NCBI RefSeq assembly: GCF_001427305.1
Contig: NZ_LMFZ01000047.1
Span: forward strand, 38,695-102,694
Length of the DNA stretch: 64,000 nucleotides
Direction: 5' to 3'
Source: Duganella sp. Root1480D1
GTDB lineage: Bacteria; Pseudomonadota; Gammaproteobacteria; Burkholderiales; Burkholderiaceae_D
Below the pieces are notes generated by a model. The model made no database searches. It was not told the DNA's origin and worked only from the letters and a program-made list of their open reading frames with translations. A program made the position numbers and the translations under genes. Positions 17,550 to 25,629 of the stretch are shown piece after piece. Numbering within the stretch: position 1 is the stretch's first letter; every line of letters begins with the position of its first letter.

Positions 17550-17729
17550 TCAACCGCGCCGCTCGGTTTCGCGCAACTTGCGCCGCAAACGCAGGTTATC
17601 CGCCACAACCGACACCAATGCCAGCATCATCAGTACGACTATCGCATCAGCATCCAGGTAGCGCCAGAACGCCCACGCGCCAAGCGCGCAAGCAATCGCA
17701 GACAGGAGAAGAAGAACCTCGTCTTTCAT
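17550..17729 (-). CDS. Small two-helix membrane protein
   Basis: A 59-residue protein starts at ATG 17729 (MKDEVLLLLSA), with GAGG-rich sequence just upstream. Two hydrophobic helices (about residues 4-20 and 28-43) are followed by a basic tail (RLRRKLRETERR). The longer open frame extending to 18065 is only a shadow of the MerR gene. No family is recognised; the Shine-Dalgarno and the clear membrane topology support a real small gene. Confidence 0.55.
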   Translation of the reverse strand: MKDEVLLLLSAIACALGAWAFWRYLDADAIVVLMMLALVSVVADNLRLRRKLRETERRG

Positions 17730-17772
17730 CCTCGAACCTCCGATCCCATCGCGTCGCCTAGAAGAGAGAGTA

Positions 17773-17791
17773 GCGCCGCGTGGGGCGGCGC
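17773..17791 (-). terminator. Hairpin after the MerR/TipAS gene
   Basis: GCGCCGC-N5-GCGGCGC forms a perfect seven-base-pair GC stem 26 bases beyond the MerR stop. It may end MerR transcription, although the reverse strand has only a mixed pyrimidine tail and the run of T lies on the other strand. Confidence 0.35.
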
Positions 17792-17817
17792 GTTTTGCGT
17801 TGGGGCAAGCGAAGCGT

Positions 17818-18549
17818 TTAAGCCGCGTAGATGCTGACGGCTTCGACCATGAAAGGAGCCAGGTCGGGGTGGATGTTGTCGAAGCTGGCGCGGAAGCGTG
17901 GGTCGTCGCGGTAAGTAGCTGCGAGCCGTGGCAGGTGCTCACGTTCGGCGGGCCAGAAGTGCTGCATGTGATGATGCCAGCGCGCGACCAGGATTTGCAC
18001 GGTCTCGCTGCTGGCGCCCAGCCCCATCGCGACTGCCAGCTCGGAATAAATCGCATTGCCTTCATCGATCAGGTCTTTCTGCTTGCCCTCGCTATAGCCT
18101 TGCCATTGCCTGGCCGACGCTTGCACGACGTCCTTGCCGTATTTCTGTTCCGCTTCCCGCTCGTATTTGTGCTGGCGTTCGCGCAGGCCGTCAAAGAGTT
18201 GTACTGCTTTCATGGTCTGGTTTCCTTTCAGGTGGAGGATGGTTCTGTCCACCGTGGAGATCAGCCCTTGCAGTTCCTGCAGCCGGCCCGCCAGTGCGTG
18301 CTTGTGGCTTTGCAGCGCCGCTAATACGTCGAAGCCGGGTTGCGACATGATGTCGAAGATGGCGGCCAGCGGCACGTCCATTTCCCGGTAAAACAGGACT
18401 TGCTGCAGCCGCAACAGGTCCGCTTCGTTGTAATAGCGGTAGCCGTTATCGCCAACGCGCGAGGGCTTGAGCAAGCCGATGCTGTCGTAGTAGCGCAGCG
18501 TGCGCCCGGTTACGCCAGTTATATCGGAGAGCTGTTTCACGGTGTACAT
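17818..18549 (-). CDS. MerR-family regulator with TipAS ligand domain
   Basis: The 243-residue protein has an N-terminal MerR winged helix (MYTVKQLSDITGVTGRTLRY at 1-20, then LLKPSRVGDNGYRYYNEADL), a dimerisation helix, and a TipAS domain at about 115-243 (EAEQKYGKDVV ... RWHHHMQHFW). TipAS domains bind drug-like ligands such as thiostrepton or albicidin-type compounds and activate efflux or binding genes. The start region carries a dyad that fits a MerR operator. It lies downstream of the GNAT and methyltransferase genes on the same strand. The ligand is unknown. Confidence 0.9.
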   Translation of the reverse strand: MYTVKQLSDITGVTGRTLRYYDSIGLLKPSRVGDNGYRYYNEADLLRLQQVLFYREMDVPLAAIFDIMSQPGFDVLAALQSHKHALAGRLQELQGLISTVDRTILHLKGNQTMKAVQLFDGLRERQHKYEREAEQKYGKDVVQASARQWQGYSEGKQKDLIDEGNAIYSELAVAMGLGASSETVQILVARWHHHMQHFWPAEREHLPRLAATYRDDPRFRASFDNIHPDLAPFMVEAVSIYAA

Positions 18550-18563
18550 GCAGCCATCCTCAA

Positions 18564-18588
18564 GCTTGACGCGACGTCATGGTCAAGC
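18564..18588 (-). promoter_or_regulatory. MerR-type dyad operator and promoter
   Basis: GCTTGAC-N11-GTCAAGC is a perfect inverted repeat immediately before the MerR gene (start at 18549). The left arm read on the reverse strand supplies a TTGACC-like -35. The layout suits autoregulation with a long-spacer MerR promoter. Confidence 0.5.
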
Positions 18589-18595
18589 ACTAATT

Positions 18596-19432
18596 TCAGC
18601 CCAGTTCAAAAGTCGTGATGCCATACTGCCGCGCCAGCGGCAATCCCGGGTCTGCACCAGTGTACATGCGCGCCGTTTCAAAGCAGGCATGCATGCCGCG
18701 CCGCTCGGCCAGCTCGATGGCGGCCGCATTCGGCTCCGGCACGTCGAGGAACACCGGTTCGTCGGCCGGCACGCGCCCGCATACGGCCTGCATCAATTCC
18801 TCGGCCACCTGCGGCGACTCGGCGCAGAGCGGGCCAATCTTGAAGCCGGCGCGGCATGGCCGCAGCACTGCATAGCCAAGCAGCGTGCCGCCGGCATCCC
18901 GCACACCGAGTGCCACGCTGCCTTCCTGCCGCAACCAGCAGCGCATGAACTGCTGGCGGTCGTCGGGGAAGAAGGCGCGATCGTATTCCAGCACTTCGGC
19001 GAGATCCTGCGGCCCTAGCGGCAGCACGCGATCGGCCACGGGCACGTCTGCGCCTCGGCCCTCATACCTGACGTTGCGGTGTGCCAGCCTGAAGCCGGAG
19101 CGCGCGTAGTTTTCCTGCTGGGCCGGCACCCCATCCAACCCCACGTTGCGCCCTTCGAGGCGCGCCATGCCGGCGCGCCAGACCGCCATGCCGAGTCCCT
19201 TGCCACGAAACTCCGGCCGCACGATATAGCCGCCGATAAAGCCGAAGCCGCTGCCATACCGGACTGCGAAGATGCTGGCCACCGGCTCGCCATCGATCGA
19301 GCCAAGCAGAAAGCCGTCCGGGTCGGCGGCATAAAAGCTGGCTGCATCCTGCAGGCCTGGATTCCAGCCTTCTGCCGCAGCCCATTCGAGCACCATTTCC
19401 AGCTCGGGCGGGGTCATGGCACGAATGTCCAT
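18596..19432 (-). CDS. GNAT-family N-acetyltransferase, tandem domain
   Basis: The 278-residue protein starts at ATG 19432, one base after the stop of the upstream methyltransferase (TGATATG), so the two are translationally coupled. The N-terminal GNAT domain (about 1-140) has the acetyl-CoA loop in VRPEFRGKGLGMAVW. The C-terminal half (about 145-278) resembles a second, degenerate GNAT domain (FKIGPLCAESPQVAEELM, FLDVPEPNAAAIELAERRG), like the YitH/HmoA-type acetyltransferase relatives. The substrate is unknown; coupling with a DOT1-like methyltransferase suggests both act on one macromolecule or metabolite. Confidence 0.85.
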   Translation of the reverse strand: MDIRAMTPPELEMVLEWAAAEGWNPGLQDAASFYAADPDGFLLGSIDGEPVASIFAVRYGSGFGFIGGYIVRPEFRGKGLGMAVWRAGMARLEGRNVGLDGVPAQQENYARSGFRLAHRNVRYEGRGADVPVADRVLPLGPQDLAEVLEYDRAFFPDDRQQFMRCWLRQEGSVALGVRDAGGTLLGYAVLRPCRAGFKIGPLCAESPQVAEELMQAVCGRVPADEPVFLDVPEPNAAAIELAERRGMHACFETARMYTGADPGLPLARQYGITTFELG

Positions 19433-19433
19433 A

Positions 19434-20357
19434 TCAGGTCCCAAGCGACGAGTCATAAGCGGCGAATGCGGCGCGCACGGCATATTCCCAGGCAGCGCTA
19501 TCCTGTTCGTAAAGGAAGCTGGCCGCCGGCGGCGCGGCCGCATCCAGTGCACTACGCCGGCGATACAGGAACACCGTCGTCCATGCCACGCTGGGCGGGG
19601 CGAATTGCTTCACCAGCTCGAAGGCCGGGTGCTGCATGGGGAACGTGACGGTCGTCACCAGGGCGCCCTCCGGCAATTCGCTTGCCAATTTTTCGGCCAG
19701 CCGGTCCATCATCGGCGCGAAGCAGGTGCTGTAGATATAGACCATGCTCGCGTCGGAGACATCGGTGGCAAACATATCCTGGTGCAGCAGGCGCACGCGG
19801 GCAGCTACCCTGGCTGCCGCGGCGGGATCGTCCGCCACGCCGGCTGCCAGCATCTGCGCCAGCCGTACCTGCGCCATGTCATTGCGATAGCCAAGCAGCT
19901 CAACGCCTGTGCAGCGCATGCCGGGCAAGGCCAATGCCGCGCTCAATACGACCTTGCCAAGGCCGCTGCCAAGGTCAATGAAGTGGCCATGCAGGGGCAG
20001 CCAGGGCGCGATGGCTTCGAAGTAGTTATCCAGTTCCTGCTGCGTGAATTCGCCGTAGATCAGGCGGCCATCGTCGACCAGCCATTGCGCCAGGTCGGCG
20101 TCGGAGATCTCGGCCAGGCCGTGCGCCGGAGCGCGTTCGGGCAGCATGCCATGCTGCTGGATGCCGGCCGGTACGCAGCCTGCAATGAGGCGCCGGTGCG
20201 GCTTCAGGCGGCCAATGAAGGCATCGCGCAGCTCCGGCTTGCGGAACGCTTCGCGCACCGCCAGGCCGATTTCGACGTAACGGGCGAGCACTGCATCGTC
20301 AATAACGGGCCTTACGTGCTGCGCGCCACTTGTGATTGCCCGCCGCATCGAGAGCAT
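19434..20357 (-). CDS. DOT1-like SAM-dependent methyltransferase
   Basis: The 307-residue protein starts at ATG 20357, preceded by GAGGGGG on the reverse strand. It carries a SAM-binding core in an arrangement that matches the histone H3K79 methyltransferase DOT1: IYGEFTQQELD (100-110), FIDLGSGLGKVVLSAAL (126-142), GVELL (151-155), YIYSTCF (207-213) in place of the NNF motif, and SVAWT (256-260) near the end. In DOT1 the same blocks read YGET, DLGSGVGQVVLQ, GVE, VNNF and SVSWT. Bacterial DOT1-like enzymes exist but are mostly uncharacterised; the substrate could be a protein lysine or a small molecule. The downstream GNAT gene starts one base after its stop. Confidence 0.7.
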   Translation of the reverse strand: MLSMRRAITSGAQHVRPVIDDAVLARYVEIGLAVREAFRKPELRDAFIGRLKPHRRLIAGCVPAGIQQHGMLPERAPAHGLAEISDADLAQWLVDDGRLIYGEFTQQELDNYFEAIAPWLPLHGHFIDLGSGLGKVVLSAALALPGMRCTGVELLGYRNDMAQVRLAQMLAAGVADDPAAAARVAARVRLLHQDMFATDVSDASMVYIYSTCFAPMMDRLAEKLASELPEGALVTTVTFPMQHPAFELVKQFAPPSVAWTTVFLYRRRSALDAAAPPAASFLYEQDSAAWEYAVRAAFAAYDSSLGT

Positions 20358-20392
20358 GGTTTCCCCCTCACCGGTTGATTATCCACTTTACA

Positions 20393-20419
20393 ATAAAAAA
20401 CCGCCCCGAGGGGCGGTTT
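20393..20419 (-). terminator. Intrinsic terminator of the TonB receptor gene
   Basis: AAACCGCCCC/GGGGCGGTTT with a short loop is followed on the reverse strand by six T residues, 21 bases after the receptor stop at 20440. Confidence 0.92.
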
Positions 20420-20439
20420 CGCGTCAACCGGATAGCGCT

Positions 20440-22992
20440 TTAGAAGCGATAGTTCAGCGACGCTGCGTAGGTACGGCCAAGCTGGCTGAAATGCGAGCCA
20501 TCGTAGGTCACCATGTCGTAGCGGCCGTTGAAGGTGATCAGGTTGCGCTGGATGGCCTTGGCATTCGGATCGTCGATGACCTTCTGGCCGTCGGCATTCA
20601 GGGCACGGAACTCCCACTCAGGCGTGGTGTTGAACACGTTGTTGACGTTGAACGACACGGTCAGGTTCGGCATCAGGTTGTAGTTGACGGCGAAGTCGGT
20701 GACGTTCTTGGTCTTGAACTTGGTCTCCAGGTTGCTGTCCAGGCCGGCCTGGCGGAAGCGGGTCGGGCCGAACACGGTGTTGTTGACCGACAGGTTCAGC
20801 TTCTTGTAATCCCAGTCGGCGCCGAGGATGGTCTTGAACTTCGGACGCGAGGTGAACATCAGCGCTTCCTGGGTTGCATCCAGCACGGACTGGCCGGCGT
20901 TGGCCACGATCGGAGGATTCTTCACCTCGCCGTCGCGTTCATTCTTGCGGGTGAAGTTGCCGGACAGGTTCAGGGTCAGTTTGCCGTCGGCCAGCGCGAT
21001 GTTCTTGCGCGACACAACGTAGTCCAGGCCTTCGGTCTTGGTTTTCACCGCGTTCACGAAGAAGCTGACGGAAACGATGCCGTTGGCAGCCAGGATCTGG
21101 TCCAGTTGCTGGGTAGGATCGCCGGTCGGCACGATTTCCTTGCCCAGCACGATGCGGTCCTTGACCTTGATGCGGTAATAGTCCAGGGTCATGCTGGTGT
21201 TTTCATCCGGCTTCAAGCCCACACCGAGGGTGATGTTGTCGGACTTTTCAGCCTTCAGCTTCGGCACGCCCAGCGCAGCAGCTTGCGCCGACACGTTGTT
21301 CACCAGGCCGGACACCTGGATGCCGCCGCCAGGCACGAAGGAATACTGCGCCTTCTGGGTGTAGATCTGTGCCAGCGATGGAGCGCGGAAGCCCTTCGAT
21401 GCCGATGCGCGCAGCGTCACCCAGTCGTTCGCCTTGTAGCGGGTGGACAGCTTCCACACGAAGGCCGAACCGAAGTCGGTGTATTTTTCCCAGCGGCCGG
21501 TGCCATCGACCAGCAGGTCCTTGCTGATGTCCCAGGTCGAACCGGCATACAGGCCGTAGTTGGAACGCGACGATGGGAAGGAGTTGTCCGGGTGGTTGCC
21601 GGCGAAGGAATCGGCACCGGTGCCCTGCCAGGAGGCGCGCTCGCCTGCCTTCACCTCGAACTTCTCGTGGCGCAGCTCGGTACCGGCGTAGAAGTTGACG
21701 GTATCGGTCAGCTGCCTGGAGATGTCGCCGTTGAACACGTAGTGCTGGAACTCGACGCCGCCGGCGTAGAAATGGGTCGGCGAGTGCTCGGTGCTGGTAC
21801 CGGCAAGCACCGCATCTTCCATGCTGCGGTTGACGGAGTGGTCGACGTCGTACTTCTGCTTGTTGCCGCCGTAGGTCAGGCTGAAGTCCGCATTCCAGCC
21901 GGCCAGGTCCATCTTCACGCCGGCGGTGGCATTGTAGTCATCCAGCGTGCCGTCGAAGGTTGGCTGGTAACCTTCGTACACCGTGCCGGCCGGGTGCAGC
22001 AGACCGTAGTCGGTCGGGCGCCAGTAAGGAGTACGGTAGTTCGCGAAGGAGTTGACCTTCTTGTTCACATAGGCCGCGTTGGCGTAGATCGCAATGCCTT
22101 CGCCAATATCGTAGCGGGTATTGAACAGGCCCTTGTAGGCCTTGGTCTTCGGCGAGCCGTTGACGTTGCGCGCGTCGGGATATTTCGACAGGAAGGCCTG
22201 CACTTCCGACAGCGGTGCGCCGAAGTCGCCCGATTCGCCGGCGGCACTGACCGCGCCCGAACGGCTGGACAGGTTCACGCGCGAAGCATCGATGGTGTAG
22301 TTGAAGAAGCCACGGTCGCCGCCCAGCGCGAAGCCCTGGTTCAGGCTCACGCCGCCCATGCCGCCATCGTGCTTGTGGGTGATGCCGGTGCGCGCGGTGA
22401 CCGAACCGCCTTCGGCATTGTCCTTCAGGATGATGTTGACCACGCCGGCAATCGCGTCGGAGCCGTACTGTGCCGACGCGCCGTCGCGCAGCACTTCGAT
22501 GCGCTTGATCGCATCGGCTGGAATGGCCGAAATGTCGGAGCCGGACTCACCGCGGCCTGGCGAGGTCTGGGTATAGACCAGCGAGCTCATGTTCTTGCGC
22601 TTGCCGTTGATCAGGATCAGCACGCGGCTCGGGCCCATATTCCGGATTTCGTAAGGATCCAGCAGGGAGGTGGCGTCGTTGACCGGGGTCTGTACGGTGT
22701 TGAAGGAAGGGACGCGGAACTGCATCGACTTGTCGAGGGTGGCCTGGCCGGTCTTGGTCAGTTCGCGCGAGCTAAGCACGTCAACCGGTACCGGGGTATC
22801 CACCATGGTGCGCTGCGAACCGCGGCTACCGGTCGAAACAATGACCACCTTCTGGATGTCGTCGGTGGTGGTGTCGCTGGCCTGCTGCGCCTGGATAGGG
22901 GCGGCATCCTGTGCTTGCGCGTGGGCTTGGCCCAGCAGCACGAAGGGGCTGGCAGACAACATTAATGCTGCAATCGGAAAATGTTTATTCAT
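20440..22992 (-). CDS. TonB-dependent outer-membrane receptor
   Basis: The 850-residue protein has a signal peptide ending AHAQAQ. A TonB-box-like region (DDIQKVVIVSTGSR) follows, then the plug domain at about 60-180 (LINGKRKN, RIEVLRDGASAQYGSDAIAG) and a long beta-barrel whose last residues (YAASLNYRF) form the terminal aromatic strand. Such receptors import siderophores, cobalamin, glycans or nucleobases using TonB energy. No siderophore or polysaccharide-utilisation genes adjoin it, so the substrate is open. It is divergent from a periplasmic solute-binding-like protein that may bind the same compound. A terminator follows. Confidence 0.93.
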   Translation of the reverse strand: MNKHFPIAALMLSASPFVLLGQAHAQAQDAAPIQAQQASDTTTDDIQKVVIVSTGSRGSQRTMVDTPVPVDVLSSRELTKTGQATLDKSMQFRVPSFNTVQTPVNDATSLLDPYEIRNMGPSRVLILINGKRKNMSSLVYTQTSPGRGESGSDISAIPADAIKRIEVLRDGASAQYGSDAIAGVVNIILKDNAEGGSVTARTGITHKHDGGMGGVSLNQGFALGGDRGFFNYTIDASRVNLSSRSGAVSAAGESGDFGAPLSEVQAFLSKYPDARNVNGSPKTKAYKGLFNTRYDIGEGIAIYANAAYVNKKVNSFANYRTPYWRPTDYGLLHPAGTVYEGYQPTFDGTLDDYNATAGVKMDLAGWNADFSLTYGGNKQKYDVDHSVNRSMEDAVLAGTSTEHSPTHFYAGGVEFQHYVFNGDISRQLTDTVNFYAGTELRHEKFEVKAGERASWQGTGADSFAGNHPDNSFPSSRSNYGLYAGSTWDISKDLLVDGTGRWEKYTDFGSAFVWKLSTRYKANDWVTLRASASKGFRAPSLAQIYTQKAQYSFVPGGGIQVSGLVNNVSAQAAALGVPKLKAEKSDNITLGVGLKPDENTSMTLDYYRIKVKDRIVLGKEIVPTGDPTQQLDQILAANGIVSVSFFVNAVKTKTEGLDYVVSRKNIALADGKLTLNLSGNFTRKNERDGEVKNPPIVANAGQSVLDATQEALMFTSRPKFKTILGADWDYKKLNLSVNNTVFGPTRFRQAGLDSNLETKFKTKNVTDFAVNYNLMPNLTVSFNVNNVFNTTPEWEFRALNADGQKVIDDPNAKAIQRNLITFNGRYDMVTYDGSHFSQLGRTYAASLNYRF

Positions 22993-23041
22993 GTATTTCT
23001 CTCTTCCATACAGATTTTAAAAAAACTAGAGGAGAATTTAT

Positions 23042-23143
23042 ATGCAACATTTTCATCCGTCTATTATTTCCAGTTATACATGCACAAATACAACATGTAT
23101 GGATCTTTTTTATGAAGTCGCCCGGAACGGAAAAACGCCGTGA
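23042..23143 (+). CDS. Possible 33-residue leader ORF
   Basis: An ATG at 23042 follows a strong AGGAGAA by about six bases and opens a 33-codon frame ending at TGA 23143, shortly before the solute-binding gene. The peptide has no obvious signal or membrane helix and is rich in Ser, Thr and Cys. It may be a translated leader, or the site may simply be chance. The start at 23157 lacks a comparable ribosome-binding site, which makes coupling plausible. Confidence 0.3.
   Translation: MQHFHPSIISSYTCTNTTCMDLFYEVARNGKTP
23076..23100. promoter_or_regulatory. Inverted repeat upstream of the solute-binding gene
   Basis: ATACATG-N11-CATGTAT is a perfect seven-base dyad in the AT-rich region between the TonB receptor and the solute-binding gene. 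It could be an operator for either gene. Confidence 0.35.
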
Positions 23144-23156
23144 TAATCTTTGTGCC

Positions 23157-23942
23157 ATGAGCTATAAAAGCCTCTGCGTGCTGCTGGCACTGATGAGCGG
23201 CATGGCTGCCCATGCCGCGAAAGAGCCGCCGTTGCGCCTGTGCTTTGAAGATGTGGACCAAAGACCCTGGAGCACGCCGGATGGAAAAGGCCTCAATTTC
23301 GAATTATTAAAAAGAGTTGAATCACTCCTTAATGAACATTTTATTTATTCACCGAAACCCTGGAAACGTTGCTTAAGTGAATTAAAACTTGGCCAGGTGG
23401 ATGCGGTAGTCGGTGCCGCAGATGCCATTGACCGCCGCGCATGGTCGCGTATCCCCCAATTACCCGATGGGCGCGAAGATCCCGGCCGCGCCTTGTTTGA
23501 AGACGCGGCCCTGGTCTTCCTGCGCGTGGGCGGCAACGGGAGCTGGGATGGCCACGAATTGCTGGCCCCCGGCAAGGTCGTGGTGGTGCAGACCGGCTAC
23601 CTGGTCGGGCAGCAATTGCGCGAAAAGGGCTATATCCCGCACGACACCGTGAAGTCGGCAGCCGATGCGCTGCGCATGCTGACCACGGGCAGCTTTGACG
23701 TTGCCATCCTGCAGGGGCTGGAGGCGAGCAAGCTGGCGCACGAAGATCCCCGCTTCATCGGCAAGGTCCAGCAGGCCGAGCCGCCCTATTCCACCGTCCA
23801 CCTGCACCTCATGGTCGGGCGCGGCGTGTACCAGCGCGATCCGCAGCGGGTGGAAGCGATCTGGCAAGCCATCGGCAGCGTGCGCCAGACGCGCGATTAC
23901 CGGCAAGTCGAGGAGGCGGCAGGCATAAAACATTTCCATTAA
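23157..23942 (+). CDS. Periplasmic solute-binding (SBP_bac_3-like) protein
   Basis: The 261-residue protein from ATG 23157 begins with a signal peptide (SYKSLCVLLALMSGMAAHA) and then a family-3 solute-binding fold: FELLKRVESLLNE, then KPWKRCLSELKLGQVDAVVGA as the conserved W.R....L..G..D segment, then VVVVQTGYLVGQQL. No ABC permease lies nearby. Members of this solo type are common in Oxalobacteraceae and may be sensors or scavengers. An upstream in-frame ATG (23112) is possible but would spoil the signal peptide. It is divergent from the TonB receptor. Confidence 0.75.
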   Translation: MSYKSLCVLLALMSGMAAHAAKEPPLRLCFEDVDQRPWSTPDGKGLNFELLKRVESLLNEHFIYSPKPWKRCLSELKLGQVDAVVGAADAIDRRAWSRIPQLPDGREDPGRALFEDAALVFLRVGGNGSWDGHELLAPGKVVVVQTGYLVGQQLREKGYIPHDTVKSAADALRMLTTGSFDVAILQGLEASKLAHEDPRFIGKVQQAEPPYSTVHLHLMVGRGVYQRDPQRVEAIWQAIGSVRQTRDYRQVEEAAGIKHFH

Positions 23943-23980
23943 TATTTCCATCGAGGAAATTATATGGTTAAATAAATGGC

Positions 23981-24673
23981 ATGAATTTCCTTCTCGATGG
24001 ACGCCTGTCCCTGATCACCCCCGAAGGCGTGCGTTTGCAGCTAGTTCCTGCCGGCCCGGTAGTACGCGCTTACGCATGGGCCATCGATTTCCTCGCTTGG
24101 GGCATCGGCGCCAGCGTCCTGCTGTCGATCGCCAGCGTGCTCATCCCCTCCGAAAAACTGTACAGCGGCGTCGCTACCCTGTTGTGGTTTTTCGCCTACT
24201 GGGCCTATCCGGTGTTGTGCGAGATCTACGCCAACGGCCGCACGCTGGGCAAGCATGTGGTCGGCCTGCAGGTGCTGCGCGCCGACGGCCTGCCGGTGCG
24301 CTGGCGCGAATCGGTGCTGCGCAACTTGCTGCTGGTGGCCGACTTCCTGCCACTGTTTTACGCCTCCGGCCTGGTCGCCATGCTGTTCGACCGCCAGTTT
24401 CGCCGCCTGGGCGACATCGTGGCCGGCACCCAGGTGGTGTACCGCGACAAGCCGCCCAAGCGCGTTGAAGTACCCGATGCGGCGCCGCTGCCGCTGCCCT
24501 TCCCGCTGACGCCGGAGCAGCAGCGTGCCCTGGCCGACCTGTTCGCGCGCGAAAGCCGCCTGCCGCACGGGCGCATGTTGGAACTGGCCGATTTCGCCGA
24601 ACCGCTGACCGGCCGCCAGGGCGAAGCTTCGCTGGAACGCTTGCGCGGCATGGCCGCAGGACTGGTCCGATGA
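23981..24673 (+). CDS. RDD-family membrane protein
   Basis: The 230-residue protein has an RDD domain: the first helix follows RAYAWAIDFLAWG (the Arg-Asp signature), then LCEIYANGRTLGKHVVGLQV, then FDRQFRRLGDIVAGTQVVYRD, with four membrane segments in all. The C-terminal 60 residues are cytosolic. RDD proteins are small integral membrane proteins sometimes linked to Na+/H+ exchange; here the gene opens a six-gene operon. Its TGA overlaps the next ATG (ATGA). Confidence 0.88.
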   Translation: MNFLLDGRLSLITPEGVRLQLVPAGPVVRAYAWAIDFLAWGIGASVLLSIASVLIPSEKLYSGVATLLWFFAYWAYPVLCEIYANGRTLGKHVVGLQVLRADGLPVRWRESVLRNLLLVADFLPLFYASGLVAMLFDRQFRRLGDIVAGTQVVYRDKPPKRVEVPDAAPLPLPFPLTPEQQRALADLFARESRLPHGRMLELADFAEPLTGRQGEASLERLRGMAAGLVR

Positions 24674-25629
24674 AGCAAGCCCAGTTTGAAGCGGCTTACG
24701 GTCCGCTGTGGAGCGAGATCGATAGCCTGCTGTCCAGGCGCGCCGACGGCCGCGAAGCCCTGCCCGAACAATACCGCCGCCTGTGCCAGTGCCTGGCCCT
24801 GGCCAGCCAGCGCGGCTACTCGCCGCAACTGGTGTCCTACCTGCACGGCCTGGTGGCGCGCTGCCATCACGCGCTGTACGGCGTGGCAGCGGAACGCCCC
24901 ACCGTGCTGCTGCAATGGCTGCGCGCCGACTTGCCGCGCCGCGTGCGCGCCGAATGGAAACTGCTGCTGCTGGTGCTGCTTTGCCTGCTGGGGCCAGCCA
25001 TCGCGATCGGCGTGCTGGTCTGGCATGACGCGCACAATGCCTTCCTGTTTGCCTCGCCGGAAGAGCTGACCCACATGCACCAGATGTATGCGCCGTCCAG
25101 CATCAAGAGCGGCCGTGGCGGCAGCGAGGGCGACCTGCAGATGTTCGGCCACTATATCTGGAACAATGTCTCGATCGGCTTCCGCACGTTCGCCGGCGGC
25201 ATTTTCGGCGGCGTGCCAGCCTTGCTGAGCGTGCTGTTCAACGGCATGAAGATGGGCGTGGTGGCAGCCTGGCTCAGCCTCGACCCTGCGACGCGCGGCA
25301 ACTTCTGGTCCTTCGTGGTCACCCATTCCAGCTTCGAGCTGACCGGCCTGGTACTGTCCGGCGTGGCCGGCGTGCGCCTGGGCATGGCGCTGGTCAAGCC
25401 GGGCCGCCTGAGCCGCCGCCGGGCGCTGCAGGAGGCCAGCATCCAGATGTATCCGGTGGTGGCAGGCGCCGCCCTGCTGACCGTGCTGGCCGCCTTCTTC
25501 GAAGCGTTCTGGTCGGCCAGCGCCTTTGCACCGGCCGTCAAGTACAGCGTCGGCGCGGTGTGCTGGGCCATGGTATTCCTGTTCTTCGGCTTCGCCGGCC
25601 GCGAGAAAGGCCTGCATGCAACTCGATAA
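24670..25629 (+). CDS. SpoIIM-family (stage II sporulation M-like) membrane protein
   Basis: The 319-residue protein has a cytosolic N-terminal part of about 95 residues, then five or six membrane helices with the SpoIIM/DUF95 pattern (IWNNVSIGFRTFAGGIFGG, HSSFELTGLVLSGVAGVRLG). In non-sporulating bacteria this family is found with RDD, MoxR and DUF58 genes and has no defined role; a channel or scaffold function has been suggested by analogy with the sporulation DMP complex. It is translationally coupled on both sides. Confidence 0.85.
   Translation: MKQAQFEAAYGPLWSEIDSLLSRRADGREALPEQYRRLCQCLALASQRGYSPQLVSYLHGLVARCHHALYGVAAERPTVLLQWLRADLPRRVRAEWKLLLLVLLCLLGPAIAIGVLVWHDAHNAFLFASPEELTHMHQMYAPSSIKSGRGGSEGDLQMFGHYIWNNVSIGFRTFAGGIFGGVPALLSVLFNGMKMGVVAAWLSLDPATRGNFWSFVVTHSSFELTGLVLSGVAGVRLGMALVKPGRLSRRRALQEASIQMYPVVAGAALLTVLAAFFEAFWSASAFAPAVKYSVGAVCWAMVFLFFGFAGREKGLHATR

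Noticed and set aside
17550..18065. A 171-codon version of the small membrane protein
   Set aside because: The extra N-terminal part is a shadow of the MerR gene; the Shine-Dalgarno sits before ATG 17729.
20332..22965. An 877-codon open frame on the forward strand
   Set aside because: Antisense shadow of the TonB receptor, whose motifs and terminator fix the real strand.
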